Assembly (NCBI GenBank): GCA_021836865.1 | Contig: JAKBHH010000036.1 | Location: 1 to 32,238, forward strand | DNA: 32,238 bases | Origin: Acidobacteriota bacterium | Lineage (GTDB): Bacteria > Acidobacteriota > Terriglobia > Terriglobales > Acidobacteriaceae | Direction of reading: 5' to 3' | In this document: positions 1 to 6,797 of the stretch, in pieces | Position numbering within the stretch: position 1 is the stretch's first letter | Layout: each line of letters starts with the position of its first letter | Translations under genes and position numbers: made by a program | The notes under the pieces: model-generated | Seen by the model: the letters and a program-made list of their open reading frames with translations, nothing else | Databases searched by the model: none | Told to the model about the DNA's origin: nothing

Positions 1-2027
1 CCTTCAAGGCTTTCGTGCGCGATCCGTTCCGCATGTTCGGAATTGTCAGCGTGATTGTGCTGCTGCTGCTGACCGTTGCGCCCGCGAAGGATTACTTCAG
101 CGAGTGGCACGGCTATCAGCGGCAGTACCTGAACTTCATCCGCAATCGCGGCGATGCGGTGACGCTGCGCCGTCACTTCGAGGGCGGGATTCATCAGATC
201 TGGATTCCGCAACTGGACGTGGTGGATCGCTGCGAGACGTGCCATGTGGGGCTGACCGAGGCGAGCCTTGCCGATGTGAAGGAGCAGCCGTTTCGCGCCC
301 ATCCGGTGATGCCGCACAAGCTGACCGAGTTCGGCTGCGTTATCTGCCATCGCGGCCAGGGCGCGGCGACAACGGTGAACGAGGCGCACCACAGCAAGAT
401 GGCCGGCGAAGAGCCGATTCTGCCGGCGCGCTACATGGAGTCTTCGTGCGGACAATGCCACCAGGGGCCGCTGGAAGGCACGCCGAAGCTGAATCGAGGG
501 CGTGTGATGCTCTCGCGCTACGGATGCGTGAGCTGTCACTCCATCAGCCTGCCCGATGGCACCAAGCTGGAAGCAACCGATAATCCGCCACCGCTTTCGC
601 ACATTGCCGACAAGACCACGCGCGAATGGATCTATGCGTGGCTCAAGGATCCGACGAGTTATTCGCCGTCGGCGACGATGCCCAATTTTGGGCTGAGCGA
701 TGCGGATGCGAGTGACATCTCGGCGTTCCTGATTGCCAACAGCGTGCCGCAGCCGGGCGACCAGATCGCGCTGCCAGCGCAGGGACATGGGCCCGAGCCC
801 GACCCCGCCGCCGGCGCCAGCCTCTATGGGGAATCCTTCTGCGCCTCCTGCCATGCGACACAGAACGCCGCGGGGAATCTGGTGGGCGGAGATCTTGGAC
901 CCGAACTGACGAACGTGGGCACCAAGGTGAAGCCGGAGTGGCTGCTGGCCTGGATGCGCGATCCGCAGAAGTACGATCCGGCCACGCCGATGCCGCAGTA
1001 CCGCTGGACGGATGCGCAGCTGAAGGTGATTGCGGGCTACGTGCAAAGCAAGAGCAATCCTGATCTACTGTCCAACGTTCACCTGGCGCCGGCGACGCGA
1101 GCGCAGATTGCGCATGGCAAGCAACTGGTGACGGAGTACGGCTGCGCCTCCTGTCACGAGATCAGAGGTGTTCCGAAGCCTGATAACTTTGGACCCAACC
1201 TCAGCCGCATCGGGAGCAAGCCGGTTGTTCAGCTTGTCTTCCTGCCGGACATGGAACACAGTCTGCCGGCGTATCTGACGCAGAAGATCCGGGAGCCGCG
1301 GTCATTTGGATCGACGTTCCGGATGCCGCGCTACAACTTCACACCGAGCCAGGTGGAGGCGGTGACGACGGCCCTGCTCTCGCTCACGGATCGCAGCTAC
1401 AGCCTGCCTTTGAGCCTGCAGGTTCCCGGAATGCGGGAGACGAAGTACCAGCCGGCGGGGCAGGCGGGCCAGATCATGACGAATCTGAACTGCCTCAGTT
1501 GCCATCGCATCAACGGTCACGGCGGCGATATGGCTCCCGACCTGAGCTGGGAGGGATCTTCGGTTCAGCGGCCGTGGCTTGACGAGTTCCTCAAGAATCC
1601 AAACACGCTGCGTCCTGCGCTCATCCGGCGCATGCCGAAGTTCAACCTGACCGACGCCGAGCGCACTACGCTGACGGACTACATGATGACCGTTTACCAG
1701 ACATCCTCATTCCAGCGGGATGAGATGCCGCTGACTGGCTACACGCCCGAACAGGTCGAGAAGGGACGCCAGCTCTTCTATTCGAAGTATGCGTGCCAGT
1801 CCTGCCACATGGTGAATCCCAACGAAGACAAGGGATACATCGGACCCACATTAACCAAGGTTGGCGCGCGCCTGAACGCCGCGTGGATCTTCCACTACCT
1901 GAAGGATCCGCAGGCCATGCGCCCCGGAACCATCGAGCCCAACCAGCACATGAGCGACGACGATGCCCGTGCGCTGACAGCATTCCTCATGGCGCAGAAG
2001 ACCGGCGTCGGACAGGGGGCAAAGTGA
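1..2027 (+). CDS. Membrane-anchored octahaem cytochrome c (5' partial)
   Basis: The reading frame is open to the left edge, and the four residues before the GTG at 15 continue naturally, so the true start is probably outside the window. One membrane helix (about residues 9-24, counted from the GTG) is followed by a periplasmic region with eight CxxCH haem motifs near residues 73, 108, 145, 171, 276, 377, 493 and 594. The first three are closely packed, and the other five sit in class I-like modules. Four of those modules end in a 'MP-[NQRK]-[FY]' segment that supplies a Met ligand. The last module lacks it and reads IEPNQHMSDDDA. Proteins of this build usually accompany a cytochrome b/Rieske quinol oxidase complex, so a cytochrome b gene just upstream is likely (inference). 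The stop overlaps the start of the next gene (TGATG), indicating an operon. The family call is firm; the partner complex is inferred. Confidence 0.85.
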   Translation, partial: FKAFVRDPFRMFGIVSVIVLLLLTVAPAKDYFSEWHGYQRQYLNFIRNRGDAVTLRRHFEGGIHQIWIPQLDVVDRCETCHVGLTEASLADVKEQPFRAHPVMPHKLTEFGCVICHRGQGAATTVNEAHHSKMAGEEPILPARYMESSCGQCHQGPLEGTPKLNRGRVMLSRYGCVSCHSISLPDGTKLEATDNPPPLSHIADKTTREWIYAWLKDPTSYSPSATMPNFGLSDADASDISAFLIANSVPQPGDQIALPAQGHGPEPDPAAGASLYGESFCASCHATQNAAGNLVGGDLGPELTNVGTKVKPEWLLAWMRDPQKYDPATPMPQYRWTDAQLKVIAGYVQSKSNPDLLSNVHLAPATRAQIAHGKQLVTEYGCASCHEIRGVPKPDNFGPNLSRIGSKPVVQLVFLPDMEHSLPAYLTQKIREPRSFGSTFRMPRYNFTPSQVEAVTTALLSLTDRSYSLPLSLQVPGMRETKYQPAGQAGQIMTNLNCLSCHRINGHGGDMAPDLSWEGSSVQRPWLDEFLKNPNTLRPALIRRMPKFNLTDAERTTLTDYMMTVYQTSSFQRDEMPLTGYTPEQVEKGRQLFYSKYACQSCHMVNPNEDKGYIGPTLTKVGARLNAAWIFHYLKDPQAMRPGTIEPNQHMSDDDARALTAFLMAQKTGVGQGAK

Positions 2028-2758
2028 TGCAAGTGAATCCATGGATCGCGGGAATGCTCGCCGTCACGGTGTGTGCCGGATGCGCGCACCGGCCGGGCGC
2101 TGCTCCGGCGCTGAAGGCGAAAGCGGCTGGTACGGCCATCGTGGTGGTGAGCGGCGACAAGCAGGTTGGGTTCACCGGCGCGCTGCTTGCGCAGCCTCTT
2201 GTGGTGCAGGTGAACGACGATCAGGGCAACGCGGTGCCTGGCGCGCTGGTGGCAGTGACCGGGCCGCACGGCGTTGCCGTTGATCCGGCGCAGGTTCTTA
2301 CCGATGACAATGGACAAGCCACGATCAAGGTGAATTCCCGAGGCAGCTCCGGCCGGTATGAGGTAACGGCAATGTCGCAGGATGCGCACGGGAAGACTTT
2401 CACGCTCGCGGTTGCCGAATATGCCGCCGGGTACCAGGAAGAAGTGGGATCCGAGGTGAACGGAAAATACTGTTCGCGCTGCCACGATTCGGAATCGACG
2501 ACCGAGCAGGTATCGAACTACGACAATCTCGCCGTAAAGCCGCATTCGTTTGCCAGCGGCGATGTGTATAACAAATTTTCCGACGCGGACCTGGCGAACA
2601 TCATTGCGCGCGGCGGCCCGGCGATGAACCGGTCTGCTCTGATGCCGCCTTACGGCTGGACGCTGAACAAAGCAGAGATTCAAGCCGCGATTGCGTACAT
2701 CCGTCTTGTCTCCGATCCACCGTATGCGGCGCCCGGGGTTGTGTATGCAAAGCATTAG
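2027..2758 (+). CDS. Lipoprotein with Ig-like domain and C-terminal cytochrome c
   Basis: The ATG at 2027 overlaps the upstream stop. The open frame extends further upstream, but that part only shadows the octahaem gene. The 243-residue product begins with a lipoprotein signal peptide whose lipobox ends in VCAGC. Residues of about 35-135 resemble a bacterial Ig-like (Big_1-type) domain, with the pattern 'PLVVQVNDDQGNAVPGA ... TDDNGQATIKV ... GRYEVTA'. The C-terminal third holds one haem motif (CSRCH) and a candidate Met ligand in MPPYGW. It is therefore predicted to be a lipid-anchored mono-haem electron carrier held away from the membrane by an Ig module, probably exchanging electrons with the octahaem protein. 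The domain pairing is unusual. The reading of both domains is good; the partner is inferred from position. Confidence 0.8.
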   Translation: MQVNPWIAGMLAVTVCAGCAHRPGAAPALKAKAAGTAIVVVSGDKQVGFTGALLAQPLVVQVNDDQGNAVPGALVAVTGPHGVAVDPAQVLTDDNGQATIKVNSRGSSGRYEVTAMSQDAHGKTFTLAVAEYAAGYQEEVGSEVNGKYCSRCHDSESTTEQVSNYDNLAVKPHSFASGDVYNKFSDADLANIIARGGPAMNRSALMPPYGWTLNKAEIQAAIAYIRLVSDPPYAAPGVVYAKH

Positions 2759-2847
2759 GCCGCGTGGAAGCGACCGCGCGGGCGCACAAGCGGCGGAGCG
2801 AAGTTTCAGATTGTTGGTTACATTGCACTCATTTTTACGGAGGAATC

Positions 2848-4206
2848 ATGATTAAGTACTTACCGTTACGAACCGGGAGCGTGGTTGGGATTGCCGCGCT
2901 TTCACTCATCCTTGCAACATCCACCCGCAGCGCGATGGCTCTGCCGAGCTATGCGCGCCAAACAGGACTGGCATGCAGCGGCTGCCACTACACGCCGCCG
3001 GAGCTAAATCCCGCGGGACGCCTGTTCAAGTTGCTCGCTTATACCCAAAAGCTGGATAACAGCACAGTGCCAGCGGCGCCGCCGGACAAGCAGCGCCCGG
3101 CTCTCCAGATGCTTCAGACGCTGCCTCTGGGCGCATGGTTTGAGACGTCGATGACGAGCACCAAGAAGGCGCAGCCGGGAAGCCAGAACGCAAGTTTTGA
3201 ATTTCCGCAGGACATCTCGCTGTTTCTCGCCGGCGCATGGTCCGATCACCTGGGAAGCTTTCTGCAGGTGACGTACAACGCGCAGGATGACCATTTCGGC
3301 ATGGACAATACGGATATCCGGTATGCAAGGAAGTTCAAGGTGCAGGACAAGGACCTGATTGTGGGTCTGTCGATGAACAATAATCCGACGGTCGAAGATG
3401 TCTGGATGACTTTGCCGAATTGGGGCTACCCGTTTGTTGCTCCGGACTCGGCTCCCACACCCGCGGCTTCGGCCATCGTTCAGGGAGCGCTCGCGCAGGA
3501 TGTAGCCGGATTCGGCGGCTATACCATGTGGGACAACCACCTGTATGGAAACGTAACTCTCTATCGTTCGGACCACATGGGATCACCCCAGCCCAACGCC
3601 GGCACGGGCGCAAGTTACAACATCAGCGGACTTGCACCTTACTGGAGAGTTGCCTACCAGGAGAGCGGGCGGACGAACGTCTTTGAGGCCGGCATGTACG
3701 GAATGCACATGTCTTCCTTCCCGGGCGCTGTCAGCGGATTGACGGATGATTACACCGACATCGGCCCTGATTTCGAATACGACCGGACGATCGGCCGTGA
3801 CGTGCTCTCGGTTCGCGGGATGTATGTGCACGAAACCTCCAACCTCAATGCCAGCGCCGCAGCTGGGACCGCCGGCTTTGTCAATCATCACCTCAGCAGC
3901 GCCAACGCGAACGTCGAGTATCACTACGGCAACCGCATCTCCGGCGCGGTGGGATGGTTCCTCACTTCCGGTACCGCCGATGCCACGCTGTATGCACCCG
4001 CTTCTGTCTCGGGCAGTGCGAATGGCAGTCCCAGAAGCGAGGGCTTCTCGGGCAACTTCTCCTACTGGCCGCTGCAGAACGTCGACATCTCCTTCCAGTA
4101 CAACGGCTATAACCGCTTCAACGGCGGCAACACCAACTACGATGGCAGCGGCCGCAATGCCGCTGACAACGACACGTCATACCTGCTGATCCGGTATATC
4201 TTCTAG
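2848..4206 (+). CDS. Cyc2-like outer-membrane porin-cytochrome fusion
   Basis: The start at 2848 has a good ribosome site (ACGGAGGA) seven bases upstream. The 452-residue product has a signal peptide ending near AMA (residues 29-31). A short haem domain follows directly, reading LPSYARQTGLACSGCHY, with CxxCH at 43-47 and then PELNPAGRLFKLLAY. The rest is rich in alternating aromatic and polar residues, as in an outer-membrane beta-barrel, and the protein ends in an aromatic strand with a terminal Phe typical of BAM substrates. From memory, the haem region closely follows the signature of Cyc2 iron oxidases (A-x-P-x-F-A-R-Q-T-G, CxxCH, then P-x-L and G-R-x-F-K), and the length fits that family. 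It is predicted to pass electrons across the outer membrane to periplasmic cytochromes. Iron as donor is an inference; other porin-cytochromes share parts of this signature. Confidence 0.75.
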   Translation: MIKYLPLRTGSVVGIAALSLILATSTRSAMALPSYARQTGLACSGCHYTPPELNPAGRLFKLLAYTQKLDNSTVPAAPPDKQRPALQMLQTLPLGAWFETSMTSTKKAQPGSQNASFEFPQDISLFLAGAWSDHLGSFLQVTYNAQDDHFGMDNTDIRYARKFKVQDKDLIVGLSMNNNPTVEDVWMTLPNWGYPFVAPDSAPTPAASAIVQGALAQDVAGFGGYTMWDNHLYGNVTLYRSDHMGSPQPNAGTGASYNISGLAPYWRVAYQESGRTNVFEAGMYGMHMSSFPGAVSGLTDDYTDIGPDFEYDRTIGRDVLSVRGMYVHETSNLNASAAAGTAGFVNHHLSSANANVEYHYGNRISGAVGWFLTSGTADATLYAPASVSGSANGSPRSEGFSGNFSYWPLQNVDISFQYNGYNRFNGGNTNYDGSGRNAADNDTSYLLIRYIF

Positions 4207-4342
4207 ACCGGGGTTGAGCAGAAACAGAATGGCGATGGCCTTGTGCGAAGAGTGCAGGGCCATCGCTGCTTTGAGAGGCATCCGGCTGGCGCGGGCACTG
4301 GCGACGCACCTGGGTGGATGCAGGAAATCGAGAGGAGTGACG

Positions 4343-4870
4343 GTGACAGTGCGACAGACACATGCGTGGTGGACCGTGGCGGCTCTGATGATCGCGATCG
4401 GCGCGTGGACGCTGGCAGCGCAGGCGCCTGCCGTGCAATCCGCCGCGCCCAAACCCGAGCCAAGCGCATATCCTGCTCCCACCAATCTGCAGGTGCTTGC
4501 GAAGACCATGACGGGTCAGCAGGTGCACGAACTGATGGAAGAGTGGTCGCGCGATCTGGGGACGCAGTGCGATGCGTGCCACACGGTGGACCGCACGCGG
4601 ATGGGTGCGGATGGCCGTCCTGCGCTGAACTATGCCGACGACCAGAAGGACATGAAGCAGGTCTCGCGCATGATGTACACGATGATGGACCAGATGAATA
4701 CCAGCTTTGTCGCAAAGGTGCATGGATCGGGCGTTGCGGTAAGCTGCGGCATGTGTCATCGCGGTGAGGTAGGCGCGGAGCCGTATGCGCCGCAAAAGCC
4801 TGTGGTGCTGCCGGAAAGCGAGATTCGCGCTGTGTCGCGTGCTGCGGCATGTGCCGACGACCCGGAGTGA
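4343..4870 (+). CDS. Di-haem cytochrome c of the photosynthetic reaction-centre cytochrome family
   Basis: The chosen GTG at 4343 follows an AGAGGAG ribosome site and gives 175 residues with a signal anchor (WWTVAALMIAIGAWTLAA). GTG 4337 and ATG 4229 or 4235 are alternatives, but the extra N-terminal residues look non-coding. Two haem motifs are present: CDACH at 76-80 and CGMCH at 135-139. Stretches such as 'MTGQQVHELMEEWSRDLGTQCDACH' (first haem) and 'GVAVSCGMCHRG' (second haem) match the CytoC_RC family as it occurs in non-phototrophic Acidobacteria, where half-size two-haem versions are common. No reaction-centre genes are visible, so a photosynthetic role is unlikely. It probably works as a periplasmic electron shuttle for the neighbouring cytochromes. 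The family is clear; the partner is not. Confidence 0.82.
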   Translation: MTVRQTHAWWTVAALMIAIGAWTLAAQAPAVQSAAPKPEPSAYPAPTNLQVLAKTMTGQQVHELMEEWSRDLGTQCDACHTVDRTRMGADGRPALNYADDQKDMKQVSRMMYTMMDQMNTSFVAKVHGSGVAVSCGMCHRGEVGAEPYAPQKPVVLPESEIRAVSRAAACADDPE

Positions 4871-4899
4871 AAAAGCTAAGTGCTCGCACCACTGTATCT

Positions 4900-4915
4900 T
4901 GTGACTGGTGTCACA
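4900..4915. promoter_or_regulatory. Perfect CRP-type palindrome upstream of the Cys-rich protein/Cus operon
   Basis: The 16-base sequence TGTGACTGGTGTCACA has two perfect 6-base half-sites with a 4-base spacer, which equals the classical TGTGA-N6-TCACA arrangement. It lies 57 bases before the ATG at 4965. A -10-like TAGAGT lies at 4935-4940, about 28 bases from the palindrome centre, close to the geometry of CRP class II activation. The only Crp/Fnr-type regulator in the window (16032-16736) carries the residues expected to read this sequence. Binding is inferred, not shown. Confidence 0.6.
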
Positions 4916-4964
4916 GCGACGCAAGCAATAGTGATAGAGTCTAAGCATACGGGGAAGAAACGCG

Positions 4965-5330
4965 ATGAGCTGGTGCAGAAAAGGCGCGATGTGGATGCTG
5001 GCAGCGGTGGTGCTATGGACCGCGATGCCGGTTTCGCTGTGCCTGCTGCTGGCCCAGCCCGCGCGCCAACCCGCGTGCTGCCGCGCGATGGCAAATGAGT
5101 GCGACTCGATGCCGGGGATGGCGGGCAGCGCATGCTGCCAGGTCAACCGGCAGGATGCCTCGCTCACGCCTGTTGTTCCCTACACGCTTGAGCACACGGA
5201 GCGAGCTGCGCTGCTGCCGCACTCTGATCTGACGCTGCCAACCAGAACCCGCGGGCCGGTGCGCGGAAGCCTGTTTGAGACACCTCCGCCGCTTATCTCT
5301 CCAAGCGGCAGTTCCTTTCTTCGCATCTAG
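4965..5330 (+). CDS. Small secreted Cys/Met-rich protein, possible metal binder
   Basis: The 121-residue product begins with a clear signal sequence (MWMLAAVVLWTAMPVSLCLLLA). A compact Cys/Met-rich segment follows: ACCRAMANECDSMPGMAGSA, then CC. After that comes a Pro/Thr/Ser-rich tail without secondary-structure signals. A purine-rich GGGGAAGAAA lies just upstream of the ATG. The gene directly precedes the cusC-like gene on the same strand and follows the CRP-type palindrome at 4900-4915. Paired cysteines and methionines next to a copper/silver-type efflux operon suggest a periplasmic metal chaperone or sensor, similar in logic (not in sequence) to CusF. I do not recognise a named family, so the role is inferred from composition and position. 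Confidence 0.65.
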   Translation: MSWCRKGAMWMLAAVVLWTAMPVSLCLLLAQPARQPACCRAMANECDSMPGMAGSACCQVNRQDASLTPVVPYTLEHTERAALLPHSDLTLPTRTRGPVRGSLFETPPPLISPSGSSFLRI

Positions 5331-5438
5331 CCTTCCTCCAATTTTGGTCTGAGCCAAGGGCGCGGTGTGCGCCGGGCCGTGCTTTCAGCGCGGCGTGCGC
5401 GCGCGTTGCCGGGCGGAATGGATCCTTATGGAGGAACA

Positions 5439-6797
5439 ATGAAAAGCTTTCTGTGCAGTATTTTCGCGCTGGCATTGGCTGCGCCATGGTGCGTCGCCTA
5501 TGCGGAGACGCCTGGGCCGCGCGACGGGCTGGCCGGCTTCGCCGCGCTGCTTCAGGATCATCCCGCGCAGGCGGAGACGACGCAGGCGCTGACGCTGGAT
5601 GAAGTGGAGCGCATCGCGCTGGCTGTAAATCCGGAGATCGAAGTGGCGGCGCGCAAGCTGGCCGCGGCGCAGGCACATGTGCCCACGGCGGGCGCGCTGG
5701 ACGATCCGTCGGCGATGTATCGCGGATGGAGTGTACCACTCGAAAAGCCGTGGGACTATAACCAGGCGCAGAACATGTTCAGCATCAGCCAGACGTTTCC
5801 CGGCGCAGGCAAGCGCGCGCTACGGACCAACGTAGCCGAGCTTGACGCGGCTGAGATGAAGGCGGATCTGGAGCAGGTGCGGCTGGAGGTGCGGGTGCGC
5901 GCGCACAAAGCCTTCGACGACCTGCTGCGCGCCGAGGATGAGCTGAAGATTCACGATCAGCATGTAGGCATTGCGCGACAGGCGATTGCGGCGGCCCGCA
6001 TCAAGTATGCGGTGGGCAAGGTGCCACAGCAGGACATGCTGAAGGCCGAGGTGGCGCTGACGCGGCTTACTGAGCACATGATCCGCTTTGAGCAAGATGC
6101 GGACCTTGCGCGGGCGGAGCTGAATACGCTGCTGCGTCGCGAACCGTCTGCTCCGCTGAGCGTGAGCGGCGACCTTGCCGTGCTTGCTCCACTGCCAGCG
6201 GTTGAGAAGCTGGAGGCTGCGGCGGTGGAGGCGCGGCCCGATCTTGCGGCGCTGCGCGAGGCCGCGGAGCGGAGCCGTAAAGAGCAGGCGCTGGCGAAGA
6301 AGGCCTACGCGCCGGACTTTACAGTCTCCGGCGGGTACATGCTGATGGCGCCGGGCAGCAGCTTTCGCAACAACTACATGGTGGAGGGCTCGATGAATCT
6401 GCCATGGCTGAACCGGCACAAGCACGATGCGGAGATTGCCGAATCGACGGCGCGCGCGACGGAGCAGGATGCGGAGCTGGATGCGCTGCGCAATATGGCC
6501 TTCGGACAGATCCAGGAGGCGCGTGTGCAGGCGCAGGCGGCGCAGCGGATGGCGCATCTCTACCATGATGAGCTGCGGCCGCAGGCGGAGGCGACGCTTG
6601 AGTCCAGCGTGATTGCGTATGAGAACGACAAGACAGATTTTCTGGATCTGCTGGATAGCCAGATGACGCTGATCGATATCGATCTGGCGTGGCTACAGTC
6701 GGAGGCGGATTTCGATGCGCGGATGGCGGACCTTGAACTGGCCGCGGGCACAACACTGGATGCAACCAGTACACAGACGACGGAGGTGAAACCGTGA
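5439..6797 (+). CDS. TolC-family outer-membrane channel of heavy-metal efflux (CusC type)
   Basis: The ATG at 5439 follows GGAGGAAC, and the frame upstream of it lacks signal-peptide character. The 452-residue protein has a signal peptide (FALALAAPWCVAYA) and two copies of the TolC/OEP pattern: long amphipathic helices such as 'LAAAQAHVPTAGALDDPS' and, in the second half, 'AEIAESTARATEQDAELDAL' followed by 'LESSVIAYENDKTDFLDLL'. It is the outer-membrane exit duct for the RND pump encoded downstream. Its stop overlaps the GTG start of the adaptor gene by four bases (GTGA). The specific CusC label rests on its neighbours, because TolC proteins alone do not show the substrate. Confidence 0.88.
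   Translation: MKSFLCSIFALALAAPWCVAYAETPGPRDGLAGFAALLQDHPAQAETTQALTLDEVERIALAVNPEIEVAARKLAAAQAHVPTAGALDDPSAMYRGWSVPLEKPWDYNQAQNMFSISQTFPGAGKRALRTNVAELDAAEMKADLEQVRLEVRVRAHKAFDDLLRAEDELKIHDQHVGIARQAIAAARIKYAVGKVPQQDMLKAEVALTRLTEHMIRFEQDADLARAELNTLLRREPSAPLSVSGDLAVLAPLPAVEKLEAAAVEARPDLAALREAAERSRKEQALAKKAYAPDFTVSGGYMLMAPGSSFRNNYMVEGSMNLPWLNRHKHDAEIAESTARATEQDAELDALRNMAFGQIQEARVQAQAAQRMAHLYHDELRPQAEATLESSVIAYENDKTDFLDLLDSQMTLIDIDLAWLQSEADFDARMADLELAAGTTLDATSTQTTEVKP

Noticed and set aside
1895..2755. 286-codon minus-strand frame opposite the Ig-cytochrome gene
   Set aside because: It is His/Arg-rich with no domain. The plus-strand gene has a lipobox, a haem motif and overlap with its neighbour.
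4229..4342. Longer N-terminus for the di-haem cytochrome starting at ATG 4229 or 4235
   Set aside because: The extra residues would precede the signal anchor, lack homology to the family and have no ribosome site; AGAGGAG supports the GTG at 4343.
4343..4870. Evidence of phototrophy from the reaction-centre cytochrome family
   Set aside because: No reaction-centre, chlorophyll or light-harvesting genes are visible, and this family is known in non-phototrophic Acidobacteria.
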